Positions 17,190-25,031 of a stretch of 36,585 nt of DNA are shown one piece after another; the stretch's first letter is position 1, and each line of letters starts with the position of its first letter. The stretch is from an uncultured Kangiella sp. (GTDB lineage: Bacteria > Pseudomonadota > Gammaproteobacteria > Enterobacterales > DSM-103792): assembly GCA_946481205.1 (NCBI GenBank), contig CAMLNB010000006.1, positions 1-36,585 on the forward strand. Reading direction: 5' to 3'. The notes beneath the pieces are model-generated. The model saw only the letters and a program-made list of their open reading frames with translations. It made no database searches and was not told where the DNA came from. The translations under genes were made by a program, and so were the position numbers.

Positions 17190-18188
17190 TTAATCGCGGT
17201 GGTATTCGATCACCGCCGCAACTTCATTTTTCGAACCCAGTACCACGGGTACGCGCTGGTGCAGGTTGCTTGGTTGAATGTCCATGATGCGCTGCCGAGC
17301 GGTGGTCGCGGCGCCGCCCGCTTGTTCGACGATGAACGCCATCGGGTTGGCTTCGTACATCAGCCGCAGCTTGCCGCCTTTTTCCTTCACTTTGCTGTCG
17401 AGCGGGTAAATGAAAATGCCGCCGCGGGTCAGGATGCGATGGACATCGGCGACCATTGAGGCGACCCAACGCATATTGAAATCTTTGCCGCGCGGACCTT
17501 CTTTGCCGGCCAACAAGTCGGCGACGTAACGCTGCATCGGCGCTTCCCAGAACCGTTGGTTCGACATGTTGATCGCGAACTCTTTGGTGTCTTCGGGAAT
17601 TTTCATCTGCGGCTGGGTCAGCACAAACGAACCGAGTTCACGATCAAGCGTGAAGCAATCGACGCCGTGGCCAGTGGTCAGCACCAAGGTGGTCGACGGG
17701 CCATAGACGGCATAACCGGCAGCGACTTGCTTGGTGCCCGGCTGCAAAAAGGCCTGCTCATTCGGCTCCATGCCTTCCGGGCAGCGCAGCACTGAGAAAA
17801 TGGTGCCGACCGACATGTTGACGTCGATATTCGACGAGCCGTCGAGCGGATCGAACACCAGCAGGTATTCACCTTTCGGGTAGCGGTTCGGGATCGGATG
17901 CGGATCATCCATTTCTTCCGAGGCCATCGCGGCCAGATGACCGCCCCATTCATTGGCTTCGAGCAGGATGTCGTTCGACAACACGTCGAGTTTCTTTTGC
18001 GCTTCGCCTTGGACGTTGTCGGTGCCGGCGCCGCCGAGCACGCCGGCCAACTCACCTTTGCCGACTGCGACGCTGATGGTCTTGCAGGCGCGGGCGACCA
18101 CTTCGATCAAAAGCCGCAGATCGCCGGGCAGGGCGCCTTTTTCGCGCTGTTGTTCAATCAGGAAACGGGACAGGGTGACGCGGCGCAT
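17190..18188 (-). CDS. fbp: Class I fructose-1,6-bisphosphatase
   Basis: A 332-residue cytoplasmic enzyme that hydrolyses fructose 1,6-bisphosphate to fructose 6-phosphate in gluconeogenesis. It has the metal-binding [10 protein letters not shown] motif followed by [11 protein letters not shown], and the sugar-phosphate signature [14 protein letters not shown] near the C-terminus. The length fits the family (about 330-340). The ATG at 18188 has GGAG 7 bases upstream and starts at the conserved [10 protein letters not shown]; the frame is open upstream to 18305 but that extension is not conserved-looking. It is transcribed away from the PNPOx gene at 18486, with a repeat-rich 297-base spacer between. 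Confidence 0.97.
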   Translation of the reverse strand: MRRVTLSRFLIEQQREKGALPGDLRLLIEVVARACKTISVAVGKGELAGVLGGAGTDNVQGEAQKKLDVLSNDILLEANEWGGHLAAMASEEMDDPHPIPNRYPKGEYLLVFDPLDGSSNIDVNMSVGTIFSVLRCPEGMEPNEQAFLQPGTKQVAAGYAVYGPSTTLVLTTGHGVDCFTLDRELGSFVLTQPQMKIPEDTKEFAINMSNQRFWEAPMQRYVADLLAGKEGPRGKDFNMRWVASMVADVHRILTRGGIFIYPLDSKVKEKGGKLRLMYEANPMAFIVEQAGGAATTARQRIMDIQPSNLHQRVPVVLGSKNEVAAVIEYHRD

Positions 18189-18364
18189 GAGGCGGCTCCG
18201 AAGGCAGACTGGGCAGGGAGGGCTTGGCGGCAGGCGCGGGATTGTTGAATCCGGGCTTGCCAAAACCGGGCCGGTATTGTCGCCGAAAAGCCGCTGGCGA
18301 ACCAACCGCGTTTTGGCCGTACGGCGAGCTGGTGCGCTCCCGGCTCCCGCTGCTGGGGCCTGAC

Positions 18365-18401
18365 CGCTACAATCGAGCGGTGCCTGCCGGCGGTTGTAGC
18401 G
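18365..18401. promoter_or_regulatory. Inverted repeat with embedded TACAAT in the fbp/PNPOx divergent spacer
   Basis: CGCTACAA (18365-18372) and TTGTAGCG (18394-18401) are exact inverted copies separated by 21 bases. The left arm contains TACAAT (18368-18373), a good -10 for the plus strand, though I see no matching -35. It may be an operator for either divergent gene. Confidence 0.4.
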
Positions 18402-18478
18402 ATCTGGCAGCGATATCCCACGGCGGCCGCACTGCCAAGCCAGTCATATCCCAAGGCGGTCGTATCGCAAAGCAAGGA
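18380..18478. repeat. 33-bp-period tandem repeat before the PNPOx start
   Basis: GGCGG recurs at 18389, 18422 and 18455, exactly 33 bases apart. The second and third units (18413-18445 and 18446-18478) match at 24 of 33 positions, including ATATCCCA followed by GGCGG; the first unit is much weaker (about 15 of 33 to the second). The last unit runs into the ribosome-binding site of the gene at 18486. Confidence 0.55.
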
Positions 18479-18485
18479 GTGCCCG

Positions 18486-18977
18486 ATGTCTGTCGCGACG
18501 CCTCGTCGTTTGTCCGAAGCCGAGCAGGCGCTGATGCAGCGCGGTGTGTCCATTTTGGTCGCGGCGAGCAACCCGGAGCGGCGACCCGCGGTCGCACACG
18601 CCGTCGGTTGCCGCATTCGCGACGGCGAAACCGCCAGCGAAGTCACCGTGCTGCTGCGGCCCTCGCATTGTCCGGCGCTGCTGGCCGATATCCGGCGCAC
18701 TGGTCAGGTGGCGGTGGCGTTCTGTTTGCCGAGCACACACAAGACCTTGCAATTGAAAGCTCGCGATGCCCAACTGCGACCGCCGCAACCGGACGATCGG
18801 TTTCTGGTGCAGCGGCAGGCGCACGCTTTTGGTGATGACATCGCGCTGTTGAATGAACCGGCCGAACTCGGTCGCCAATTGTTTGCCGGTGACGATGCCG
18901 ATCTGGTCGCGCTGGTGTTCACGCCGCTGAGTCTGTTTGATCAAACGCCGGGACCGCGCGCCGGGGAGCCGCTGTGA
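18486..18977 (+). CDS. Small PNPOx-like split-barrel protein
   Basis: A 163-residue cytoplasmic protein that looks like a pyridoxamine-phosphate-oxidase-like split barrel: an N-terminal helix (LSEAEQALMQRGVSILVAASN), paired strands around AHAVGCRI and VTVLLRP, and VAVAFCLPSTHKTLQLKARDA. Such proteins bind FMN, F420 or haem, and most have no proven reaction. An AAGGAG site lies just before the ATG. Its stop overlaps the GTG start of the next gene (GTGA), which encodes a second PNPOx-like domain fused to GAF, so the two are translationally coupled and probably work together. The assignment rests on fold-level resemblance and the neighbour, not on a diagnostic motif. Confidence 0.65.
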   Translation: MSVATPRRLSEAEQALMQRGVSILVAASNPERRPAVAHAVGCRIRDGETASEVTVLLRPSHCPALLADIRRTGQVAVAFCLPSTHKTLQLKARDAQLRPPQPDDRFLVQRQAHAFGDDIALLNEPAELGRQLFAGDDADLVALVFTPLSLFDQTPGPRAGEPL

Positions 18978-20338
18978 TATTGCCGATGCTGCCGCAGCCG
19001 CCGCTGACCGTCGACAGTATTCGGGATTGCCTGGAAGGTTTTATCCCCAGCGCCATCGCCACCTGTGCCGTTGATGGCACGCCGAATGTCACCTATGTCT
19101 CGCAAGTGGATTATGTCGACCGTGCGCACGTCGCGCTGTCGTTTCAGTTCTTCAACAAGACCCGGGAAAATATTCTCGCTAATCCCTACGCGACGGTGTA
19201 CGTCATCCATCCGTTGACCGCGCAAGCTTACTGTTTATCGCTGCAGTATCTACGTACCGAAGATCACGGCCTGTTGTTCGAGCGGATGAAAGTCAAACTG
19301 GCCGGCATCGCCTCGCACTCCGGCATGGCGGGCATTTTCAAGTTGCAAGGGGCCGACATTTATCGGGTGCTGCGTATCGAGCCGGTGCCGGTTGCGGTGT
19401 TGCCGGCGCCAGTCCCGTGCAGTGTGCTGAGTGCGCTGCGTCAGCTTGCCGAACGCATGCAGACCTGTGCGGACATCGCTGTTTTGTTTGATGAAACGCT
19501 GGCGATGTTGGCCAGCGGTTTTGGCATTGCCCAGAGCATGATTCTGCTGCGCGATGAAACCGGCCAGCGGCTCTACACGGTTGCCAGTCACGGTTATCCG
19601 GCCGCCGGGATCGGCTGGGAAATTCCGCTCGGTGAAGGTGTGATTGGCGTTGCTGCGCAATACCGCACACCGATCCGTATCGCCTTCAAATCCGGTGACT
19701 ACACCTATAGCCGGGCGATCCGGCAAACGCTCAGCGATGCCGGCCGGGCCGCGGAACTCAGCGCGGAAATCCCGTTTCCGGGCTTGCCAGCCTCGGAAAG
19801 CCAGCTCGCCATTCCGATTTGTGCCGGCACCGATCTGCTCGGTGTGCTGTTTGTAGAAAGCGAGCAGCCGTGCCGCTTCCGCTATGATGATGAAGATGCC
19901 CTGGTCACGCTGATGTACCAGCTCGGTTTTCATCTGCAACGGCTGCTGCAATGCAGTCAAGAAGAGAGCGAAGCCAGCGCGGATACCTCGGCGCCGCGAC
20001 TGGCGCCAACGCTCAGCGGCAAACCGGTCAGCATTCAGCACTACCCGGAAAACGACAGCATATTTCTGGATGATGACTATCTGATCAAAGGTGTCGCCGG
20101 CGCGATTCTGTGGAAGCTGGTTTGTTGCTATCAGACGACGGGGCGCGATGAGTTCAGCAACCGCGAGTTGCGGGTGGATCCGGCCATTGGCTTGCCGGAG
20201 ATCTCTGACAACCTCGAAGCCCGATTGATCTTGCTGGCACGCCGCTTGGCCGAGCGCTGCGATTATCTGGCAATCGAAAAAACCGGCCGCGGCCGGTTTC
20301 GTTTGCGGGTGTCCCGGCCGCTACAGCTGCGCGAATAG
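18974..20338 (+). CDS. PNPOx-GAF-winged-helix-like fusion, candidate redox or gas sensor
   Basis: A 454-residue cytoplasmic protein with three parts. Residues about 10-140 are PNPOx-like (CLEGFIPSAIATCAVDGTPNVTYVSQV, then FNKTRENILANPYATVYV), the strand pattern that binds flavin in relatives. Residues about 150-324 are a GAF domain (AVLFDETLAML, GEGVIGVAAQ, AIPICAGTDLLGVLFVES). Residues about 355-454 look like a winged helix of the OmpR/PhoB shape: FSNRELR, a helix NLEARLILLARRLAER, and a wing TGRGRFRLRV. That last assignment is pattern-based. I chose GTG at 18974 because it overlaps the previous stop and has GGGGAG 5 bases upstream; ATG at 18986 is the alternative. The domain order suggests a one-component regulator sensing a flavin- or haem-linked signal. 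Its 3' end carries two hairpins, one acting for the opposite strand. Confidence 0.75.
   Translation: MILPMLPQPPLTVDSIRDCLEGFIPSAIATCAVDGTPNVTYVSQVDYVDRAHVALSFQFFNKTRENILANPYATVYVIHPLTAQAYCLSLQYLRTEDHGLLFERMKVKLAGIASHSGMAGIFKLQGADIYRVLRIEPVPVAVLPAPVPCSVLSALRQLAERMQTCADIAVLFDETLAMLASGFGIAQSMILLRDETGQRLYTVASHGYPAAGIGWEIPLGEGVIGVAAQYRTPIRIAFKSGDYTYSRAIRQTLSDAGRAAELSAEIPFPGLPASESQLAIPICAGTDLLGVLFVESEQPCRFRYDDEDALVTLMYQLGFHLQRLLQCSQEESEASADTSAPRLAPTLSGKPVSIQHYPENDSIFLDDDYLIKGVAGAILWKLVCCYQTTGRDEFSNRELRVDPAIGLPEISDNLEARLILLARRLAERCDYLAIEKTGRGRFRLRVSRPLQLRE
20277..20299 (-). terminator. Intrinsic terminator for the hemerythrin gene, inside the convergent coding sequence
   Basis: A perfect 20-bp palindrome (20280-20299) forms a GC-rich stem. 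On the minus strand it is followed by TTTTTT (20282-20277). It is about 120 bases beyond the hemerythrin stop and lies within the codons for the wing (KTGRGRF) of the plus-strand gene. Confidence 0.7.
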
Positions 20339-20368
20339 CATGGCTGCAGCCATGCGCATTCGCGCAGC
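20326..20368. terminator. Long hairpin spanning the stop codon between convergent genes
   Basis: Arms GCTGCGCGAAT (20326-20336) and ATTCGCGCAGC (20358-20368) plus GCATGGC and GCCATGC pair over 18 bp, with a one-by-two internal loop and a TGCA loop. The TAG stop of the plus-strand gene lies in the left arm. No T-tract follows, so it may work as a transcript-stabilising or bidirectional end structure. Confidence 0.5.
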
Positions 20369-20421
20369 GCCAGCGGCCGCGCGTCAGTTCACCGTATATC
20401 AATCTATCGCGCGTCGGCACA

Positions 20422-21210
20422 TCAGGCGACTGCCTGTTCCGGTCGTTTCTGACTGCGCTGTTGATTGCTGAAAGCATCGAGCTCGGCCGGATCGCAGGCG
20501 GCAAACGGATCATCAAGGGCCAGCGCGATCTGCAGTTTGTGCCAGTCGGTAGCGGTCAGCATCGGCTGCAAGCTGGTCAGCAGGCCGAGAAAAACTTCGG
20601 CTGGCGCGTGTGCGCGAATGCCGCGCAGTTTTTCCGCGCGCTCGGTCGGGGTTGCTGCGTGCAGCATCCAGCGCAGGAAAAACATCGCCTTGTCCGGCGC
20701 AATCGAGGCGACCAGCGTTTGCTCGATGGCAATGAGCTCCTCATCGCGGTAGCAGCGCCAGAGCACGGCGTTGTGATCGACTTCTTCCATCGCCATATGG
20801 GTCAGATTTTCCGCGACGAACAACGCCAGGCGCTGATACAGCTCGGCGCCGGCTTGTTCGCGCTGTGGGCCGTGGCTGCGCTCAACGCGGTCGCAATCGG
20901 CAAGCAGATCGGCGATGGCGCGCTCATGTTCGTGATGATCGAGCGCGGCATGTCGGGCTGAGCCGGGTTGGCGCGCTTCCATCGCCGGATGGATGAAATG
21001 ATTTTCGTGCTGCAGATGACTGCGGAAACTGCTCAGCAAATGCCGCAGTTCGGCCAGCTGTCGCGCGCAATCGTCGCCGTCCTGCCAGTCGGTCCGGCCG
21101 CTGTGCTGCAAGACCTGACACATGTAGGCGCGCAGGCCTTTGTGGATCAGTGCGTAGAGGTTGTAGCGCGTAGTGATGGGCGTGGTGATGGACATGGTGT
21201 TGAGGGGCAT
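20422..21210 (-). CDS. Hemerythrin-like (HHE) domain protein
   Basis: A 262-residue cytoplasmic protein. The four-helix HHE motifs are visible in order: IHKGLRAYM, FRSHLQHENHFIHPAME, ALDHHEHERAI and LTHMAMEEVDHNAVLW, giving the histidines and glutamates for a di-iron site. The C-terminal part (from about residue 150) is a helical extension typical of longer members. Bacterial hemerythrins bind O2, NO or iron, or protect iron-sulfur clusters; this one is not tied to a specific role. I chose ATG at 21210 because AGGAG lies 8 bases upstream; the frame continues upstream without a good site. It shares a 316-base spacer with a divergent diguanylate cyclase and converges on the PNPOx-GAF gene. Confidence 0.88.
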   Translation of the reverse strand: MPLNTMSITTPITTRYNLYALIHKGLRAYMCQVLQHSGRTDWQDGDDCARQLAELRHLLSSFRSHLQHENHFIHPAMEARQPGSARHAALDHHEHERAIADLLADCDRVERSHGPQREQAGAELYQRLALFVAENLTHMAMEEVDHNAVLWRCYRDEELIAIEQTLVASIAPDKAMFFLRWMLHAATPTERAEKLRGIRAHAPAEVFLGLLTSLQPMLTATDWHKLQIALALDDPFAACDPAELDAFSNQQRSQKRPEQAVA

Positions 21211-21526
21211 GGCGTTCACTCCTGTGTGCCGCACGAAGAGCGGCGGCGCGCTCGGGATAAGTGGCAGGCATAGGTGCCGGCCACGGTTCGCATGCATCCG
21301 GCATGCGTTTGACGGTGGCCATGCTAGCGATGAGCTGTGTCAGAAGTTGCTAAATAGCTGCTAAGAAAACCCTAAAGAATTGCTAAATCGATGAGCACTG
21401 GTAAGCGAGTGTTGCCGGCAAGCTGTGACCAGGTTGGCGTAACGATGTTGCAGTACGACATGGCAAGGCCGGCGTGCTGGTTTATGCTGTGGGTATCCCA
21501 AGACCGCAAGGCAAGGAGCGCCGGGT
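21211..21526. other. Divergent intergenic region between hemerythrin and diguanylate cyclase genes
   Basis: This 316-base spacer holds no gene I can support. Its notable content is an AT-rich block with four 11-bp direct repeats (21349-21392), roughly midway between the two starts. A TATGCT (21483-21488) could be a weak -10 for the cyclase, but no matching -35 is convincing. It presumably contains both divergent promoters. Confidence 0.6.
21349..21392. repeat. Four 11-bp-phased direct repeats (candidate operator array)
   Basis: Units begin at 21349, 21360, 21371 and 21382: GCTAAATAGCT, GCTAAGAAAAC, CCTAAAGAATT, GCTAAATCGAT. CTAA is invariant at unit positions 2-5, followed by an A/T-rich tail. 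A spacing of 11 bp places all copies on one face of the helix, the arrangement used by PhoB/OmpR-type winged-helix regulators, but the sequence is not a Pho box. Confidence 0.6.
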
Positions 21527-22930
21527 GTGAGCGCGACCGCATTCGCCGCATTACCCGACCCATCGACGTCACCGCCCCGCATTGGCCTGCGCCGGGCGTG
21601 GCTTGCCGGTGGTATTGCCGGCCTGCTGGCCTTGTTGCTCGGCGGCTATCTGGTGTGGCTGGAAGTGGAGCGCGGCCGCGAGGAGCAGCGCAGTCAGGTG
21701 CTGGCCGAGGCCAGCGCGGTGCGCGCCCGGCTCGAATCCGAGCTGAACAGCGCGCTCTACCTGGGCTGGGGCATGGCTGCCTTTATCTCGGCCAATCCGG
21801 AATTCAGCGCCAGCCAGTTCGAGCGCGTTGCGGCCACGCTGATTCGGTTGCGGCCATCAATTCGCAGCATCGCGGTCGCACCGGACAACACCATTCGCTA
21901 CGTCTATCCGCTGGTTGGCAACGAACGTGCGCTGGGTTTGCGCTACATGGAAACGCCGGGTCAACGCGAATCGGTCGAGCGTTTGATGCGCGATTGGCAA
22001 CCGGTGCTGAACGGACCGGTCGAGTTGGCGCAAGGCGGTATCGGTTTGATCAACCGCATTCCGGTGCTGACGCCGTTGCCCGATGGCGGCGTCCGTTACT
22101 GGGGCCTGGCCTCGGTCGCGCTCGATACCCAACCGATTTTCGCTGGCTCCGGGGTACAAACCCCGGGTGAAGTCGAGTTTGCCCTGCGTGGTCGCGATGG
22201 TTTGGGGGCGCGAGGTGATGTATTCCTGGGCCGCGCTGAATTATTTGCTGATCCGGAAACCGAGTTGCTCGATGTCTTGTTGCCTGGTGGTGCCTGGCAG
22301 CTGGCGGCGCGACCGCAAAGCGGCTGGTCTGGCAATCGCAAGCATTGGCAGATTGTCGGCATGTATGCGCTCGCGCTGGTCGTCGCGCTGGCGATTGGCG
22401 TGATGGGCGGCATGTTGGTGGCTGATCGATTCCAGATCCAGCAACTGGCCCGACACGATCCGCTGACCGGTGTTGCCAACCGGCTGCGTTTCGATGAACG
22501 GGCCCGCGAAGTGATGGCGATGGCGCGGCGCAATCAACGCCCGTTTACCTTGCTCAATCTCGATCTGAACGGATTCAAGCGCATCAACGATGAACACGGT
22601 CACGCCGCCGGCGATGCGCTGCTGGTCCATGTTGCCCAGCGGCTGCAGGAATGTCTGCGCGAAACCGATTTTCTGGCCCGGATTGGCGGCGACGAGTTTT
22701 TGATTTTGTTGCCCGAAACCGAGCCGGGTGCTGCGCTCGACAAGGTGGTAGATCGGGTGCACAAAGCGGTGCTGGTGCCGCTGCTGTATGGTGTTGAACA
22801 GTTGCGGGTCAGCACCAGCGTCGGCATCGCCAGTTTCCCGCGCGATGGCGACAACATCGACACGCTGCTCAGCGCCGCCGACCACGCGATGTATGCCGGC
22901 AAAGGTGGCGTGCTCAGTCCGTCGCTGTAG
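21527..22930 (+). CDS. CHASE-domain membrane diguanylate cyclase
   Basis: A 467-residue inner-membrane protein. Transmembrane segments at about residues 24-44 and 285-307 enclose a periplasmic CHASE-like sensor domain (about 70-250). The GGDEF domain starts at DPLTGVANR and has an intact GGDEF at 387-391, preceded by the inhibitory-site motif RETD at 378-381, so it should make c-di-GMP and be product-inhibited. There is no EAL domain. The GTG at 21527 is supported by AAGGAG 8 bases upstream; no in-frame ATG near the N-terminus would keep the first membrane segment with a better site. It is divergent from hemerythrin and convergent with modC. The signal sensed is unknown. Confidence 0.92.
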   Translation: MSATAFAALPDPSTSPPRIGLRRAWLAGGIAGLLALLLGGYLVWLEVERGREEQRSQVLAEASAVRARLESELNSALYLGWGMAAFISANPEFSASQFERVAATLIRLRPSIRSIAVAPDNTIRYVYPLVGNERALGLRYMETPGQRESVERLMRDWQPVLNGPVELAQGGIGLINRIPVLTPLPDGGVRYWGLASVALDTQPIFAGSGVQTPGEVEFALRGRDGLGARGDVFLGRAELFADPETELLDVLLPGGAWQLAARPQSGWSGNRKHWQIVGMYALALVVALAIGVMGGMLVADRFQIQQLARHDPLTGVANRLRFDERAREVMAMARRNQRPFTLLNLDLNGFKRINDEHGHAAGDALLVHVAQRLQECLRETDFLARIGGDEFLILLPETEPGAALDKVVDRVHKAVLVPLLYGVEQLRVSTSVGIASFPRDGDNIDTLLSAADHAMYAGKGGVLSPSL

Positions 22931-22939
22931 TGGGATTAG

Positions 22940-22962
22940 TCGGGCTAGTTTGCCTAGCCTGA
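22940..22962. terminator. Hairpin between convergent diguanylate cyclase and modC
   Basis: TCGGGCTAG and CTAGCCTGA pair over 9 bp (one G-T pair) around a 5-base loop, 9 bases after the cyclase stop. The T content after it is low on both strands. It is probably a shared, weak terminator. Confidence 0.5.
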
Positions 22963-22993
22963 TTATTCACGTAGTAAACCCCGCACACAGATC

Positions 22994-23878
22994 TCAGCTG
23001 GTCCGCACCATCGCGCTGGTGCCATTCAGTTCCACACGAACCTGTTGGCCGATAGTGAGCTGCGCCGCTTCGGCCGCGGTGACCAGCGTGGTGATGCGAT
23101 CATGACCGATGCTCAGCACTACCGTGGTCATCACGCTGTCCGGCAGCAGTGCCAAAACCGAGGCATGCAAGGTGCAACGGCCCGGTGTCAGCTGGCCGAG
23201 CAGTAATTCGCTGGCCGTGCCGATCCGGGCTGGCGCATCGGCGCTCAGCAAGACGACGCGCTGGGTCAGGCGAAAAATCTCACTGGCGTCATGGCTGACC
23301 AGAATCGTCGTCGTTGGTTGCTCGCGCAAGGCCAGCAGCAACCGCTGCTGAATTTCACTGCGCAGTGCTGCATCGAGCGCGGACAGCGGTTCATCAAGCA
23401 GCAGCAATTGCGGTTTGCCAATCAGTGCGCGCGCCAGCGCCAAGCGCTGTTTCTGGCCACCGGAAAGTTGCTGTGGCAGACGCCCAGCTTCGGCGGTCAG
23501 CTCCATCAATTCCAGCCAGTGATCGACCGCTTTCTCATCCGGTTTTTGCCCGGATGCCGGGCGCTGGCCATAGCGCAGGTGATCACGCACCGACAGATGC
23601 GGAAACAGCGCGTAATCCTGAAAGACATAACCCAGCGAGCGCTGCGCTGTTGGCCGTTGTCGGCGCTGTCTGCTGTCATACCAGCAATCGTCGGCAAAGC
23701 GAATATAGCCGTCGTCCGGTGTCGTCAAACCGGCCAGCATGCGCAGCAGCGTGGTTTTGCCGACACCGGATGGTCCGGACAGCGCGACCACTTCGGCCGG
23801 CGCCAGACTCAGCTCCAATGCAATGCTCCGCGCCGGCTCGCCGTGACCCACTTGTTTCCGTAACGAAAACGCCAGCAT
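22994..23878 (-). CDS. modC: Molybdate ABC transporter ATP-binding protein
   Basis: A 294-residue cytoplasmic ATPase that powers molybdate import. Walker A is GPSGVGKTT (residues 35-43), the ABC signature is LSGGQKQRLALARAL, and Walker B is LLLLDEPLSALD followed by the H-loop in VSHDASE. A C-terminal TOBE/Mop-like domain (about 220-294) is present but the protein is shorter than the E. coli ModC (352 residues). I chose ATG at 23878 because it overlaps the modB stop as ATGA; the upstream open frame runs back through modB and is a shadow. It is the last gene of the modA - di-Mop - modB - modC operon and faces the diguanylate cyclase tail to tail. Confidence 0.93.
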   Translation of the reverse strand: MLAFSLRKQVGHGEPARSIALELSLAPAEVVALSGPSGVGKTTLLRMLAGLTTPDDGYIRFADDCWYDSRQRRQRPTAQRSLGYVFQDYALFPHLSVRDHLRYGQRPASGQKPDEKAVDHWLELMELTAEAGRLPQQLSGGQKQRLALARALIGKPQLLLLDEPLSALDAALRSEIQQRLLLALREQPTTTILVSHDASEIFRLTQRVVLLSADAPARIGTASELLLGQLTPGRCTLHASVLALLPDSVMTTVVLSIGHDRITTLVTAAEAAQLTIGQQVRVELNGTSAMVRTS

Positions 23879-24552
23879 CACAACCGCTCCTGCTGACGCT
23901 GCAACCCGCGCAGACCGAGCAACACGACAAACGCAAACAGCACCAGCACCAGCGCATAACGGTGTGCTGCCGAGTAATTCAGTGCTTCGACTTCCTGATA
24001 CAGCGCAATCGACGCCACTTGCGTTTCGCCGGGAATGTTGCCGCCGAGCATCAGCACCACGCCGAACTCGCCAACTGTGTGGGCAAAGCTGAGCACGATG
24101 CCTGCGAGCAGGCCCGGCTTGGATAGCGGCAGAATGATTCGATACAGACTGTGCCACTCACTTTTGCCGCAGCAACGCGACGCTTCGATCAGGTTGAACG
24201 GGATTTGTCGGAAAGCCCCGAGCAGCGGTTGCAGCATGAACGGCAAGCTGAACAGCACCGAACCGATAACGAGGCCGGTGAAGCTGAACGTCAATCGGAC
24301 GCTGAACAACTGCTCCAGCCAACGCCCGAGGAAATGGCTCGGACTGAACAGCAACAGCAGATAAAAACCGAGTACGGTGGGTGGCAGTACCAACGGCAGA
24401 TTGCACAGCACTTCAATCACAGCTTTACGGCGCCGCTGTTGTTCAGGTCGGGAAAATACCAGCCACCACGCCAGCGGTATGCACAGCAACAGCAGCAGCA
24501 GGGTGGTCAGCGCGGCCAGTTGCGCGGTCAGCCAGAACGGTTGCCAGTTCAT
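23878..24552 (-). CDS. modB: Molybdate ABC transporter permease
   Basis: A 224-residue inner-membrane permease, the family's normal length. It has about five to six membrane segments and the typical coupling loop EASRCCGKSEWHSLYRIILPLSKPGL, with the conserved HTVGEFGVVLMLGGN stretch of ModB proteins near the C-terminus. The N-terminal part has LPLVLPPTVLGFYLL, also a ModB hallmark. Both ends overlap neighbours by four bases (ATGA): its start with the di-Mop protein stop and its stop with the modC start, showing translational coupling within the operon. Confidence 0.95.
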   Translation of the reverse strand: MNWQPFWLTAQLAALTTLLLLLLCIPLAWWLVFSRPEQQRRRKAVIEVLCNLPLVLPPTVLGFYLLLLFSPSHFLGRWLEQLFSVRLTFSFTGLVIGSVLFSLPFMLQPLLGAFRQIPFNLIEASRCCGKSEWHSLYRIILPLSKPGLLAGIVLSFAHTVGEFGVVLMLGGNIPGETQVASIALYQEVEALNYSAAHRYALVLVLFAFVVLLGLRGLQRQQERL

Positions 24553-24992
24553 TTTCCGGCTCCTGCGCCGGCTCCGGATTCGGGCAAACGAATCTGCATT
24601 TCATTGGCTTTGACCAGCCACTCGACCTGATCGCCGACTTGCAGCTGCAATCGCCGCGCCGAGCCACTGGTGATCACTGCGGTCAGCGGATGTGGGCCAA
24701 ATTGCAATTGCACCGCGGTCAGCAGCTTGCCGTGGCCCAGCCCGGTCACGGTGGCCGGTTGCCGGTTGCGCAGCGAGATTTCACCGCGCAGGTTCGTTGC
24801 CAGGGCGATCTCGGTTTCCTTGAACGTCAACGTCACCGCGCTGCCAAGCGGCCATTGCGGGGCGCTGCCGGCGTGCAACAACAGCGCAGCAAAATGCACG
24901 CTGTTGCTGCTGCCATCGCTGACCGCAACATCGGCCAGCAGCACGCCGTTTTCCTGTTCCAGCTGGTACAGCGTACCGGGCAGTTCATTCAT
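24549..24992 (-). CDS. Stand-alone tandem Mop/TOBE protein in the mod operon
   Basis: A 147-residue cytoplasmic protein that looks like two Mop (TOBE) repeats. The second (about 70-137) is clear: ISLRNRQPATVTGLGHGKL, then AVITSGSARRLQLQVGDQVEWLVKANEMQI. The first (about 4-67) is more diverged. Such di-Mop molbindins bind molybdate or tungstate; the same fold forms the C-terminal half of ModE, whose DNA-binding part is absent here. It lies between modA (39-base gap) and modB (ATGA overlap), so it is co-expressed with the transporter. It could store or buffer molybdate, or modulate ModC. The start has no strong ribosome site, which may imply coupling to modA translation. Confidence 0.8.
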   Translation of the reverse strand: MNELPGTLYQLEQENGVLLADVAVSDGSSNSVHFAALLLHAGSAPQWPLGSAVTLTFKETEIALATNLRGEISLRNRQPATVTGLGHGKLLTAVQLQFGPHPLTAVITSGSARRLQLQVGDQVEWLVKANEMQIRLPESGAGAGAGK

Positions 24993-25031
24993 GGTTGGGA
25001 TGGTCCGGTGGTCGTGACGGTATCAGTGGTT

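Noticed and set aside
18189..18305. N-terminally extended Fbp starting at 18305
   Set aside because: The family begins at the [10 protein letters not shown] point and a ribosome site precedes ATG 18188; the extension is proline-rich and unconserved-looking.
21461..21478. TGGCA...TGC upstream of the diguanylate cyclase as a sigma-54 promoter
   Set aside because: The GG and GC elements are not at the required 10-base separation.
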